NCBI GenBank assembly: GCA_947034895.1
Contig: OX344761.1
Span: 72,601,839 to 72,665,838 of the forward strand
Origin: Rhytidiadelphus loreus
Taxonomy: Eukaryota; Streptophyta; Bryopsida; Hypnales; Hylocomiaceae
Reading direction: 5' to 3'
DNA length: 64,000 nucleotides
How positions within the stretch are numbered: the stretch's first letter is position 1; each line of letters opens with the position of its first letter. The position numbers and the translations under genes were made by a program. The notes beneath the pieces are model-generated. The model had not been told where the DNA came from and made no database searches. It worked only from the letters and a program-made list of their open reading frames with translations. Of the stretch, positions 23,233 through 34,385 are shown in pieces.

Positions 23233-23660
23233 GAACATCCCCACCCGCCTTGCAAAATGCGGTAGTGGCTTGGCCTGCAAAATGCCAGGCCATCCATTTT
23301 GCAAGGTGGGTGCCCCACCCATCCTGCTAAGCCCCTCTTAAGAGGCCAATGCACATTTACTTTATGAGTAAAATATAAAAGTACCGTCCAGAAAATTATA
23401 CAGGTGTTTGCCGGAGGTGAAAGCAAATCGTGTGAAGGTGAACCCCCCCCAGCACCTACAGTTGCGGAAGGTTGTCGCATACTGTCTCGCAACTATTTTG
23501 CAGAGCAGGAACCGGCCTACAAAAGGACCTCGTTTTGGAGGTCGGAGACCCTTTGGAGGCCACTCCTCTTAAGAGGCCATCCGTTTTGGAGGACGGGTGG
23601 GGCGTTTTTGGAGGCCTCTCTTACGAGGTCATCCGTTTTGCAAGACGGTTGGGGATGCTC
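23233..23660. mobile_element. PIF/Harbinger-like MITE, CCCACCCG subfamily, copy 2
   Basis: A 428-bp element with ends GAACATCCCCACCCGCC and GGTTGGGGATGCTC and target duplication TTA (23230-23232, 23661-23663). Same length class and TIR as 18479-18909. Confidence 0.8.
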
Positions 23661-23699
23661 TTAGTGTAGTTGGTGTTGCGGTCTACCCTTGATGCATGG

Positions 23700-24053
23700 A
23701 ACGTTAAATCATGCATTTGAAGGTGGGCTTGGCTAACATGGTGAGCAAGCTAGCCAACTGCGCTCGACCGAGTGTACAAGTGGTTGGGTGGAGTTGTAGG
23801 ACCGCGGCCCCAACAAAACTACGTGACTGTGTCCTAGACGGAAGTGTAGGACCACAATACAATTTCATTATTCTATGGGTCCTACACATACTACATACGA
23901 CCTATAGAACAATGAAATTGTACTGTAGTCCTACAGTTCCGTTGGGGTTGCGGTCCTACAGCCACACCCAACCACCCACGCACTTGGCCGGGCACCGTCA
24001 GCCAGCTCACATGCCACGTCAGCCGGGCCCACCTTGGAATGCACGATTTAATG
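23700..24053. mobile_element. Foldback element (near-complete palindrome)
   Basis: About 354 bp in which the left half is an imperfect inverse of the right half: TTAAATCATGCATT and AATGCACGATTTAA at the ends, then AAGGTGGGC, CCAACCACC/GGTTGGGTG, GTAGGACC/GGTCCTAC and TTCATTATTCTATGGG with inverses toward the centre near 23885. The long frame across it (23711-24121) is an artefact of this structure. Confidence 0.75.
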
Positions 24054-24088
24054 TCTTGTGTTCTCAAGGGGCTATGGCATCTAACTTA

Positions 24089-24351
24089 GAGCATCCCCAC
24101 CAACGTGTTCTGTATCCCTAAAAATTTAGGAAGAGGACCTCAGATGGGAATGGGGATACAGAAGCTTGCGCACACCGGTCTCGAAACAAGATCTCTACCC
24201 CAAATTTATAGAGAACTCGGTAAAAGTTGGGCCCAATTCCCTATATTGGAGCTCATATAGAGAACTCGCAAGGTCTCATCTCTATAAAGTCAAGGCTGAC
24301 TAGTTTGAGGTCCCAAGTTTGGGGATAGAGAACACGTTGGCGGGGATGCTC
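24089..24351. mobile_element. PIF/Harbinger-like MITE, GAGCATCCCCACCAAC copy 2
   Basis: A 263-bp element with ends GAGCATCCCCACCAACGTG and ACGTTGGCGGGGATGCTC. TTA lies on the left but ACA on the right, so the target duplication is not intact. The interior (CTATAAAGT, GAGGTCC, GAGAACTCGCAAGGTCTCAT) matches 15085-15341. Confidence 0.7.
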
Positions 24352-24900
24352 ACAAGCATGGGCCTCACAAGCCTCTTCAGTAGCATAACTGGAATGGGAC
24401 GTCAGAAATAATTGAGAAATTCATGGAAATTTGAACAATTTTGGAGTTCTTGGACATTTATAAAATCTTCACCGAATTAGCCAATAAATTGAGTTCAGTC
24501 ATGCACACAAAGATTTTCAATTCAGACATTGGGATGCCCAGAGAAAGAGATTTCTGTGATGGCTTACTGGTGGGAATTCTGGGGTGATACTCTTCATTCA
24601 GTTCCTGTTTACTGACTAAACATTTTATGAGATGTATAGTAGTTTGCATTTCCAATTTCCAATACAATGCGACTCAGTGTAAATGTACATCAAATGCTAC
24701 TCATTTGGATTACGTTAGGATTGCGTTAGGGAGATTAAACGGGATATTCACGATTTCAATATTCTCCTCTAGTCGCAATTCGCTTGAATGTTTTGGAAAG
24801 CTTTCAATCTTTGTAGACTATGGAGAAACAATGGAATGCGTGGAAAGGAGATGAGGTATGTTGCAAACTAGGGTGGATTGAAGGACACAGTTTGTGTTAC

Positions 24901-25071
24901 CTTCACCGAAGGTCACAACCCGAATAGTACCCGCGCCACCATCACCCTCCAAGATCTCGATCTTCGCAAAGAACTCGGGCATGCAGAAGCTGGTCTCCCT
25001 TCTTCAAATTCTTCCGTGACATCGGAGAGGCACTGCACTGGTATGTACGTGAACCTGAGCTCGGACGACAT
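24901..25071 (-). pseudogene. Bet v 1 / major-latex-like protein exon relic
   Basis: On the minus strand ATG at 25071-25069 begins MSSELRFTYIPV, then at 24982-24901 another frame reads MPEFFAKIEILEGDGGAG followed by TIRVVTFGEG. That is the N-terminal half of the Bet v 1/PR-10/MLP ligand-binding fold, including the glycine-rich EGDGGAGT loop, and it ends at a donor-like GAAG|GTAACA. At least one frameshift near 24985-25005 separates the two parts. I did not find the second exon (expected on the minus strand below 24890). The family binds hydrophobic ligands in the cytosol. Likely a dead fragment unless the frameshift is a sequencing error. Confidence 0.6.
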
Positions 25072-25447
25072 ACTGAAAGGGGGAGATGAGAACGGAAGCT
25101 GAGAGATCAGGGATCAAAGATTGCATGGGAGCTGGAATGTGAGTTGCTTGAAAATACAGAGAAGAGGTTATTTATTTACAGCTCATCTGCGACGTTCTCA
25201 CTCACTGCGGCAATACGCTTTCTTAACACGGACAACCTTTCATTGCATTGTGTCTTTTTCTTTGGTTGCAGAAAACGTTGTCATCGAGTACTCTTCCAAG
25301 TTCTTGAAGAGGATAAGGATGGTCAGTGTAGGATCGGAGGACACAGAATGGGCCGAGCCCCCTGCATTTCATTTCATGACGCGGATGACGTTATTGAGGT
25401 ATCTGTGATGAGAGCATTCATTTAATTTGTTTATCAGCCAGCGCATT
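25072..25447. other. Unassigned DNA, no gene supported
   Basis: Contains an exon-like piece after TTGGTTGCAG at 25279 (ENVVIEYSSKF in one frame) that I cannot assign. No match to units A or C. Confidence 0.3.
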
Positions 25448-26150
25448 TGTACCTATTCATCGACTGCCGATCGCAGTTGTAGCAGGTGAATTGTGACCCC
25501 ACCGCAACGACCTGCGACGGACGGATCGGAGTGGCTACGTCCTGCTCAAGGCCGGCTTCGGAGTGTAATTCTCTATGCCGATTCGACGTTCATGTAAGGC
25601 GGGAGTCTATACAGAACAGGCTGAGAAACAGAGGGTCGTCTGCTTTCAGTGCTGAGGTTTCGCCTACGAGATCTCCAAACCGCTACGTGCGAAGCGCGCG
25701 CCTAGATTATTACCTTGACACAAGCTTAATTACGCCCTTGATACGACTAATTACAAGTCAAGAGCTCTTCACAAATGCTGTTCCACTTCGCGCAGGCTCA
25801 GAGAGTGACAGGCCCAAGCTTTCAAGCCACTGCTGAGCCATAAAGATTCGACGGATAGATGATGGCACGTTTTCTTTGCTGAAATGGACAGGGCGGCTTA
25901 GAAACTGATTAATCGACCACGATCTACGGCTTTCTGTTGCAAGCGCACTTGACACCATTCCTAGGACTCTTGAGCAGAGATCATCGCGTCCATTCCTGCC
26001 ATACGCATTTTGCAGAGATCTGAACCCTAATTTCTCAAACCTTCAGGATTTCGTGATGATATTTGAAGGAGCTGAACAGCGCCTTCAATTCATTTTTTCG
26101 CAGGTAAATGATTCTCTTGAATCGCACATGGTCCAGTTCCTTAATTAGTA
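25448..26150. repeat. Shared block A/B, copy B
   Basis: Counterpart of 12200-12909 with about 90% similarity by eye. It lacks the MITE cluster that follows in unit A, so it gives the pre-insertion sequence of that place. Confidence 0.6.
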
Positions 26151-26276
26151 CTCCAGATTTCTGCAACTTGTTGAATTAGCTCCGAAGCAGAAAGAACAGG
26201 AACCGATCGGATGGAGGAGACGTACACGAGGTCAACTTCTTGAACTCTTAACCCAGGAAGCGGGATGGGCCCAAGA

Positions 26277-27200
26277 CCACTGATTTCAAGCCTCACTGTC
26301 CATCACTCTGTTTGTTACCATCTTGCAACTAGATGTAAATAAAAATTTTCTATATTTCTCTTTCAGAGATGACATCATAGGTCTGCTACAATCCAGAGAA
26401 TTTTTAATTTTTTTGGAGAAATTTGGAATTCCTCTGCGTATTTTAAGAAAAAAATGAACAAAATTCATATCAAATACAAATCACACTCCAAAAATCTGAA
26501 AATTTCACCATGGATGTACATAATAGTGTACGACATCATGGTGAAAACTAAAGCTATCCTGTCGCTCCAAAACTAGAAAATCTTGAAAGCACAGTTAGAT
26601 ATCCAAAGTTTATATTGCTATATAAAATATTGAAAATTTACAGATTTTTCAATTGGAGTAGAAATTGCACTTGATAAACTTCATTTCATTAGTTGGACTC
26701 AATTTCAAGAAGTCAAGGCATCATTTTTATGGCTAAAATTCACATCAAGATTAAATAGCAAGAAATGGTCAAAATAGACAACAAAGGTGATCCCTGGACC
26801 AAGCATCTTCTTCTTTGACAAGTCAATAATACCATAATGAGGGAATTTGCAATACTATTCATTGAAAATGTACTCAAGCAGCTTCCAAGAAAATTATTGA
26901 ATGAAGAAAAGGTTTTTTAACTACACGGACACTTCGTGCAGGCAGCCGCGTTACAGGGTGAATTGACGTTGATAATGCTGATGCGGGGCACGAGCCAGGA
27001 AAAAAGAGGACACTGGCTTGCTTTGGGCACAAACGACGAGGATTTCATCGTTAACGAAGAAGTGCAGCACCCCTCCTCTTCTCGAAGGATTTGAAAACAG
27101 GGGCCAGACCGGTTCTTTCCGAACATTGGATCGGATGCTGACTGATACGCTACACTAACCAGGAGAAAGAAGCACAATTTCTTTGGGCCCAAATGAAGAG
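26277..27200. repeat. Second shared block A/B, copy B
   Basis: Counterpart of 14226-15060 (TTTCAAGCCTCACTGTCCAT, CCTGGACCAAGCATCTTCTT, GATAATGCTGATGCGGGGCAC). It includes about 110 bp near 27000-27130 that unit A lacks. No conserved frame. Confidence 0.6.
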
Positions 27201-27230
27201 GATTTTATGGTAATAAAAGAAATACACGTA

Positions 27231-27520
27231 ATTTCATTAAATTGGCGCCATTCCACTACTTTGGTAGGTTTAATGGTTTAATGGTTTAAACCGAGTGGTT
27301 TGAAATGTACAACTGTCTTAGATGTTTGAAATCTATCATTTTAATAGATGTCTGAAATCTACACCACTCTGAGAAGTCATGTTTATAGTTTAGACCACGC
27401 AATCTGAAATCTATTCTTGTCCTAGATTTGTGGAATCTATATCTCTCTTGAATGTCATTTTCAAAGTTCAGATTGGGCGGTGTGAAAATGGCACGTGCAA
27501 TACCGCCATTTTAACGAAAT
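27231..27520. mobile_element. MITE, ATTTCGTTAAAATGGCGG family, copy 1
   Basis: About 290 bp with inverted ends ATTTCATTAAATTGGCGCC and CCGCCATTTTAACGAAAT. It sits in unit B at the place where unit A carries the unrelated MITE 15085-15341. The second copy is 29716-29947. Confidence 0.65.
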
Positions 27521-27822
27521 TGCCCATTAAGTACACCAATTGTCTTCTTCTAGAAGAATTTCAAAGCAGGGACTAAAAGGTTGATACCAGATCAAATAAT
27601 TGACGTATAGCGCTATCCCAGCGCTACTGCGGTGTTACACTGTGCTATCCGATCAGGCGTACGCGTGCACGGATGATAAATTGCATATATTGTCAGTAAT
27701 TCGGACCGTCAATTTCGTTTTGTTGGATGAGATTCAGGGTACCCAACTGAAATTGTGAACTTAGTAGTAGAGATTTTCGTTTCCATTGTTAGCTTGGAGA
27801 AGTGCCAACCCTTGTTATGCTT

Positions 27823-29257
27823 GGAGAACCCCTGTCCGCTGCAAGTTCATAGTTAGAGCCAGTTTCCATTGGAGAGCTGGAGCCGGAGCCGGAGGAACCA
27901 GAGGGGATCATTAGATTTTGTGCAATCAGCCCCAAGGGGAATTGGCCCAGCTTCTAAGTCTAAAGCGGCCCTAAGTCAATATGTCAGTCCCAGCCATAAC
28001 TACATAAAACCTGCAAAACTCGCTTCAACAAATACCCTGGAAATCTGAGAGTCACCCCCATTCAAACTCAAAAACGGATGAAAGCAAAAGAACTGATCAA
28101 GATGTGGTACACAAACTTCAAACTTCAGATGCATACCCAGGTTGAGCTGGAGTTGCAGTGTCGTGACCCTGAAACGACGGTCTGGTCGCAGTGGAAATCA
28201 TCCATTTTGTTACAGTCGGAATCATCTGCGTTAAAATCACCATTGTTAACCCCGACATAAACGTTTTTCAGCCGATGAATGACAAAGAATCTCTCCAAAT
28301 ACGACAGAAATGCAACTATTCATCCTCCAAAATTTGTGTGGAAAGGGAAGACCATCTACAGTAATTTGTCTTCCAATGAATACTTTTCCATTTTTTTAAG
28401 CCAACAATTCACACGGTGACAAAACAGATGATTTCCATGCTGACCGGCCCGGCGTTCAAGGGTTAAACTCATTGGGGGTCAAACGAGTGTGCAAGACCTC
28501 CCTTGTTTTCCACAAAACTCCAAAGATGAACCTACAGTAGGCACTCATGATTTACTGTAAATAGAGAGATTCCTTGCCATCGATCGACTACTTTTAGGCC
28601 TCCGCGTCCTAAACAGGGCCTCCGTGTTCTCAACAGCGCAACCGCGTGAAGCGCCCGGTCAAAATAGTAGTCTGAGACCTTGAGTGGCCCTTCTTTTTCT
28701 ACGCATGCTGTCTCTCTAGCTGGCTGTCGCAATCTTGCTGTCGATGCAGTTTTCGTTTGAAGGTACAGAGCAGAGCTGCAGGGGAATCTAACTTCCTTTC
28801 CTTTCTTCCCTTCCGTTGCTGTCGAGTTGTGAGTCCTTGCGCAGTACGTGTTGTCTGGCTGATCGAGGAGTCAATCTATTGTGGAGAAGCTGCTGGGGCT
28901 TTTAAAAGAGGCATTTCTTTCCATTGGAGACGAAGCTCCTGTCACTTGGAGGAGAGTCTTGGACTAGTGCTTGATCGAGCGGAGCTTTGATGCTTGCTGC
29001 TGCGATATTCATTCTGAGGTTGTGTTAGAACCCTGCTTCATTGGTAAACGGTAGTATGAGACCTGGTTAAAACGGTAGTATGAGACCTGGTTAAAACGGT
29101 AGTGTGAGACCTTGACTGACTCTGTAGCTCTCTCTCCTAATCGATCCTGTTGTCAAAGGAGTTTTCGTTTGAAGGTGCGGAGCAGAGTTGGTTACCTTCC
29201 TTTTAATTCTTCCGTTCCCTTGCTGCGGAATTGTTGTGAGTCGATCCTTGCACCATA
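27823..29257. repeat. Near-identical direct repeat, right copy
   Basis: Counterpart of 1-1435 with a single mismatch at 29143. It covers the leader block, the inserted TTAA element (28250-28462) and the first leader module, then stops abruptly at CCATA, where A reads ATTACG and C reads TATACA. Confidence 0.9.
28250..28462. mobile_element. TTAA-flanked MITE, copy in unit C
   Basis: Copy of 428-640 inside the near-identical block, with TTAA at 28246-28249 and 28463-28466. It was present before the 1.4-kb block was copied or converted. Confidence 0.75.
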
Positions 29258-29600
29258 TATACATGTTGTCTGGCTGATCGAGGAGTTGATCTGAGGAGCA
29301 GCTGCTGGAGCTTTTCAAGAGGCATTTGTTTCCATTGGAGACGAACTCAAGGTCCTGTCACTCGGAGGAGAGTTTTGGACTAGTGCTGAACTTGAGCGGA
29401 GCCTTGGTGATTGCTGCTGCGATATTGATTCTGAGCGAGACTGTGTTTGGATCGTGGCTTTGTGGAGCTCTTCTTTTGACCGTGTGGAAGTGGACCCTGG
29501 GAAGGTGAGAATGGTGGCTTCAGTGCAGTTGTTTTCGTGACCGCTTTCTATTGTGGAGATCTTTTCCCTAAAAGTAATGAATTGATGTGGGGTGGTTTCA
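28675..29600 (+). promoter_or_regulatory. Two leader modules upstream of ankyrin gene C
   Basis: Module C1 (about 28675-29045) is truncated like A1; module C2 (about 29100-29600) is complete and ends CCCTGGGAAG|GTGAGAATGG at 29504/29505, a good splice-donor match. The GGTAGTATGAGACC short repeat lies between them (29048-29117). Probably the 5' leader of the gene at 30737; inferred. Confidence 0.5.
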
Positions 29601-29715
29601 TGCTATTAGTACTCCAACAATATAGTCACTTTTTCGCAACTTTGACACTTCTTTGTGAATTTTGGGCTTCATACAATGCTTAATATTTCTTTGGTATTAT
29701 ATACTTAGATGGTCA

Positions 29716-29947
29716 ATTTCGTTAAAATGGCGGTATTCTGCACGCCATTTTAATGGAATATTTTTTACAAAAGAGAATAAGTGTGCCACGATAGGATCAT
29801 ACATGTGTCAATTTTATGCCTAGCACATTCAAATCACTCCTAGTTCACGCATTTCCACTCCCCTCGGACAATCTTTCCATTGGTTTCATTCTTTCAGTGG
29901 TTTCATTTTGTGCCATTTTAATGGAATACCGCCATTTTTAACGAAAT
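29716..29947. mobile_element. MITE, ATTTCGTTAAAATGGCGG family, copy 2
   Basis: A 232-bp element with ends ATTTCGTTAAAATGGCGG and CCGCCATTTTTAACGAAAT and secondary inverted GCCATTTTAATGGAATA motifs. It lies in the presumed 5' intron of unit C; unit A has no counterpart near 2185. Confidence 0.7.
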
Positions 29948-30736
29948 AGGTGATGTGATGGGTTTCTATCCAGTTCCAAAATTTGGTAACTAGGGAACCT
30001 AACCAATGGAGTCCTTTTATGGTTTGTCATGCTTACTAAAGCATATAAATGCAATATGAAAATTGGACTTGCTTGTTATAATTTAGTGCTATAAATTTGT
30101 TTATCTATAGTTGAAGGAAAATCAAACATTTTTTTCACCTCAAAATTCTAAAGTTATTTTCTAATATATTTTTATATAATTAATACATACAAAAAAATTC
30201 AAACAACATTTATGGTGCTTTGAGTCAAGTGTATTTAGATTTATCAAATCATTGGACCTGAAGGTGATCTAATCATGTAAAGTTCAAGAGTTTGAGAATT
30301 CACCTTATACACATTATTCCTATTTCTTTGTGGTGTAATTCACTTTTAGCCTTTGCATGGACATTATTTTGGAACAATTTCAAAGCAATTTTGAAAGAAG
30401 GTTTCTAAACAGCTCTAAATCTTTGCAATAAATTTCTTTTTCAATTTTTTCAAAAAAGGTATAGCTTACTTTATATTAAAATATTTGTAAATCAATTTTG
30501 ATGGTTTCAATTTTGTAATTAGTCATTACAAAATGTATTTCAAAATGCCCATTATAGTAATCATTTCTCTTTGTGCACAATGTGCATTAGATATGCAATC
30601 TTAGTTCCAAGGCCATTGGAGTACTCGTAGCATGAAAATGCCCTATATGAGATTTTCATGTTTTGCAATTGCAATCTCATATCATGGAGTAGAGTTTCAT
30701 TGGACCTTCTTGTGTGTAGAAGATTTGTCAAAGAAG

Positions 30737-32563
30737 ATGACGTCTATTGGCTCAAATGTTGGAAGTTCTAGTGGAGCGGGTAGTAGTGGAGGCCCAACGG
30801 CTTGTGCATGGTTATCTTTGACTTTGGAAGAGCAACTTGCAAATTTCAAGCGCATAATTTGTAAATGGAACCCCTATATAGATGCTCCATTTCTCAAATA
30901 CGCTGCAAGAGTTTTGAAGGAATTAAGAATTGATCCATGTGTCAATATTGAAAGTCTTCTCCCTGGTATTCCGAATGATCAGGGAATATTATTGGGATCA
31001 AATCCTCTCCACTGGGCTGTATTGGTGGATGACAGAATAATGGCACAATACATCTTGGAGTCGGGAAAGGTGGATGTTAATGCTCCTATAGGACATAGGG
31101 GAGACACAGCCTTGTTTTATGCCTTAATTGGCGGGAATTGTGACATGGTGGGCGACCTTCTTGAGCACAAAGCTGATGTTTGTATCTGTAATGGGTCCGA
31201 GGAAAGTCCCCTCTACTACATGGTACAGCAAAAGGATTCCATGTTTGGCATCCTCAAAATGGTTATAGCCAACAATGTCAATATGTGTGACGATCAAAAG
31301 AACACAATCTTGCATCATGCAGCAAGGCAAGGAGCTATAAATATTGTGACATATCTTATAGATCAAAAGGCGGATGTGAACTTGCACAATCACGATGGAT
31401 ATACTCCACTTCATTATGCAGCAAAGAAGGGATTTGTAGATGTCGTGACATATCTTCTGGACCATAATGTTGATGTTAATGCATTAGATAACAAAAGGTG
31501 GAGTCCACTACACTATGCAGTATCGGTAGGAGCTATGAACATTGTAAAACTACTTGTCAATCACAATGCGGATGTACATGCTTTGAACAAAGATCGGAAA
31601 AGTCCGCTTTTCTTTTCTATAGAATACCAAGGGGGTGGCACGCGCAATGGATTAGTAGCAATTGGAGATCATGTTCATGTTGAGGATGAAAAGGCCAATA
31701 ATGCTCTTCATTTAGTTATTATGGCTCATGCTGGAGGACGCAACATGTTGGACATTGTGAAACTCCTTCGGCAGCGTGATGATGTTGATGCAAATGCCAA
31801 GAATTCAAAAGGATACTCACCATTTTTTGCAGCTGTAGTGGACGGTCATATAGAGGTGGTGAAAGAATTGTTGAAAAGCAAAGAGAAGATAAAGCTTATG
31901 GAAGAATGCAATGGTCAAACTGCAATCCAAATTGCATTTGATTATGGCCATGAGCATATTAAAATAGCACTTTTAGAGTGTGAAGATGTGAGCCGATATA
32001 TCAATGATCTTTATAGAGATCGACAAGTCTATGTGGATGCTGCAAATGCCATTCTTGTTGGAGCTGCCCTCATTGCTAGTGTTACATTTGCCTCATGGCT
32101 TCAACCACCATTGGGCTACACTACTCCTTATTTCGATCTTGCTCCTTCAAGCTCAGACGTCAACTATGCGGATGTTCAATACAATGTGCCTCTACGGGCA
32201 TTTTGGGTATTCAATGCCTTGTCATTTTACTTTGCCATTGCAACGGTGGTGTTTGGTGCTCGAAGTGTTTTGCCAAACCGGCGAATGTTTATCAAGGCCA
32301 TTGTAGTGAAACTTCACCGAAACTTGTTGGTTACATCCATCCTTTTGGCATTTTCAGTGTTTTTTGTAATAATAGCCTTTGGAATAGCAGGGTGTATAGT
32401 CTTGACACCAACATTAAAGTTCCAATGGTACATGATAGTTCCTACCGTTTTTGGAGGCTTGGTGTGTTTGGTTAGTTTAGGGTTTTTATTCAAAAGTATG
32501 GTGGAGGATAATTTAGAAAAGAGAAAAGGAAAGGAAAAAGAAACACTTCATTTATACAATTGA
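30737..32563 (+). CDS. Ankyrin-repeat membrane protein with PGG-type domain, copy C
   Basis: Single-exon frame of 608 residues from the family ATG at 30737 (MTSIGSNVGSS). An in-frame ATG at 30632 would add 35 residues, but the same region in copy A is in another frame, so I prefer 30737. Ankyrin repeats cover roughly 85-430 (NPLHWAVL, TILHHAARQG, YTPLHYAAKKG, SPLHYAVSVG, NALHLVIMAH), then four membrane helices and a charged tail ending KEKETLHLYN. The ankyrin part has diverged clearly from copy A, while the last 255 bases differ at only about eight positions. Expected membrane location and signalling role follow from the plant ankyrin-TM family; nothing here fixes a partner. The gene lies after two leader modules and a MITE-bearing intron. 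Confidence 0.9.
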   Translation: MTSIGSNVGSSSGAGSSGGPTACAWLSLTLEEQLANFKRIICKWNPYIDAPFLKYAARVLKELRIDPCVNIESLLPGIPNDQGILLGSNPLHWAVLVDDRIMAQYILESGKVDVNAPIGHRGDTALFYALIGGNCDMVGDLLEHKADVCICNGSEESPLYYMVQQKDSMFGILKMVIANNVNMCDDQKNTILHHAARQGAINIVTYLIDQKADVNLHNHDGYTPLHYAAKKGFVDVVTYLLDHNVDVNALDNKRWSPLHYAVSVGAMNIVKLLVNHNADVHALNKDRKSPLFFSIEYQGGGTRNGLVAIGDHVHVEDEKANNALHLVIMAHAGGRNMLDIVKLLRQRDDVDANAKNSKGYSPFFAAVVDGHIEVVKELLKSKEKIKLMEECNGQTAIQIAFDYGHEHIKIALLECEDVSRYINDLYRDRQVYVDAANAILVGAALIASVTFASWLQPPLGYTTPYFDLAPSSSDVNYADVQYNVPLRAFWVFNALSFYFAIATVVFGARSVLPNRRMFIKAIVVKLHRNLLVTSILLAFSVFFVIIAFGIAGCIVLTPTLKFQWYMIVPTVFGGLVCLVSLGFLFKSMVEDNLEKRKGKEKETLHLYN

Positions 32564-33376
32564 TGAAAATCTCTAGGATTTGAAGAGGAGTCCCATCTCC
32601 ATACCTCTTTTAAAGTATTTGTTTTCATTTTGGCATGGCATTCCACTTTAGAGTTATTAGACATATCTTCTTTCATTGGTATTAACCATTGAATGCAATT
32701 TCTTTTTTCTAGGACGTGCGTGAAGCATTACGTCGTTTTTTAGAAAGAATTGAGGTGACCTTTAACATCCCAAATCAACCATTATTTGGTTTGTGCATGG
32801 CTTTGGGAAATGCTTATGGTTGAAAAATAATTTGTTTTCATTTAATTTTGTATGTTAATGTGATTGGGTTGTCTTTCAATTTAAAACTAAGGTTGCTATA
32901 GTAGAATAAACTATACCAAAATTAGTGCAAAGTGTGTAGTATTTGCCTAGTATTAGAAAACTTACTATTTGAAAAAAATATAGATGTTCACATTGTTAAT
33001 TTTTATGTCATTTAATCCAAATAAATGGACTCATCAATTTTGACCAATCGTAAAACATTCAAATGCTAAAGATAGAAATTTCATATTTGGTGAGTTTTTT
33101 AAGTTAAATCTTCAAAATTAAATTCAAAGAGTTTCATAAATAGTTGGGAAATTTTGACATAGATACTTTCTACCCTTGATGCTTGACATTGTCTTCTTCA
33201 TAACATTCTTTACTACTCCTTTGATAGTGCTCTTCCTTACCTTGAAAATGAGGGATATCTCAAGTTTCTTTTACCAAATGTTTAGCTACTCATTGCTTGC
33301 AATATTCTCTTTTTGTTTGGGGACGACCTCACATTTCAAGGAATCCAAGGAGAACCCTTAATTAAGGGTAAAAAAC
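32564..33376. other. Downstream flank of ankyrin gene C, no gene seen
   Basis: AT-rich 3' flank matching 4652-5340 downstream of copy A. It includes the conserved early stretch GGCATGGCATTC and lacks the TGCAAGAAACACT element found in A. Confidence 0.55.
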
Positions 33377-33679
33377 ATTAGATTTTTTTTTTGGGCCTCT
33401 GGGAGACTGTTTTAGCCTTGTTCCCTTCACTATTTCCCCCATAGTGAAGGAACAACCGCTTGTCAGAAAAATAAATTCTAAAACAAAAAGTTTTGTTTAA
33501 TTCTTCAAATGCAAAAAATAAAAATTGAAAAAAAAATTTGAAAAAATAAAAAATTGAAAAATCATCTAACAGCCTCTCAGCCACACAGGACTGCTGAGGT
33601 GTCACTGCAACAGTCGTGTTCCCTAGTTATCACAGCATTATAACTCGCGGTCTCCTGAAGGCCCGAAAAAACATCTAAT
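33377..33679. mobile_element. MITE, ATTAGAT family, copy 1
   Basis: About 303 bp with inverted ends ATTAGAT/ATCTAAT followed by GGGCCTCTGGGAGAC and GGTCTCCTGAAGGCCC. Unit A (6205-6225) reads through the site without it. The centre is A-rich. Relatives at 34117-34385, 39180-39533 and 46551-46874. Confidence 0.65.
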
Positions 33680-34116
33680 AATGTATATTTGATGCAAATT
33701 TCAATGAAGTTATGGAGCTTATATATATGTCTAACGAATTTGTATTATGTACAAAACTCTTGGGCCTTTAGAGGTGAAGTTTTGAAGACAGTGACATCAT
33801 TGATAGTTCTTTGGAGTTCAAAGATGTGAAAAATGCATGTATTGTTAGGTTTATGTAGTTAGGTACAAAAACACCATTATAAGCCCATGTTGGGTCTTTC
33901 TCCACCAATTCTTCATGCACAAATATCAAATCTAATTTGCTTCTATTAAAAATAAGATCCACCTTTCAAAACCTACTATTGGCAAAAATTAATTTATAAA
34001 AGAGTGTGACTAGTTTGCACTTGGTATTATGAGTGATATTATTGAGAGCATGGGAACATCATTCCTTATTTACTTAGATGACGCTTAATTCTAACAATTG
34101 GCTATCCCACATTGCA

Positions 34117-34385
34117 TTAGAGGAGTTTTCGGACCCTTGGAGGGCCGTTTCAAGCAGCTGCGGGGGAACTGTCCCCCTGCAGTTTTCAGGGAACGACTGT
34201 TCCCGATAAAAAAATTTCAAAAAAAAAAAAAAAGTTTTACCCTTGAAATGCAAAAAAAACAGAAAAAAAAAAATTTCCTACGTGGAAGTCGCCATTCCAC
34301 GTTTGCAAGCTGCTGCGGCCCCCTGCGAACCAGTTCCCACAGTCTGGGAACTCACAGCCCTCTGGTGGGCTGAAATCTCCTCTAA
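34117..34385. mobile_element. MITE, TTAGAGGAG variant
   Basis: About 269 bp with ends TTAGAGGAG and CTCCTCTAA. It shares GGAGGGCCGTTT and GGGGGAACTG-type stretches with the inverse of 46551-46874. It directly abuts the next element at 34383; unit A lacks both. Confidence 0.65.

Larger units (their letters stand above)
16392..27822 (+). repeat. Tandem unit B of ankyrin-gene repeat
   Basis: Second unit. It carries two complete leader regions (16392-18225 and about 18440-19630), a broken ankyrin gene truncated near 22164, then about 3 kb without a counterpart in A or C (22171-25440), then the shared terminal block (25450-27822). The downstream flank common to A and C is missing, which suggests a deletion or replacement starting inside the gene. 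Confidence 0.75.

Noticed and set aside
23711..24121. 136-residue plus-strand frame
   Set aside because: Lies inside the foldback element; openness follows from its palindromic GC-rich text.
30632..30736. N-terminal extension of ankyrin copy C from an upstream in-frame ATG
   Set aside because: The same region is out of frame in copy A and carries an acceptor-like TGTGTGTAG, so it is more likely intron or 5'UTR.
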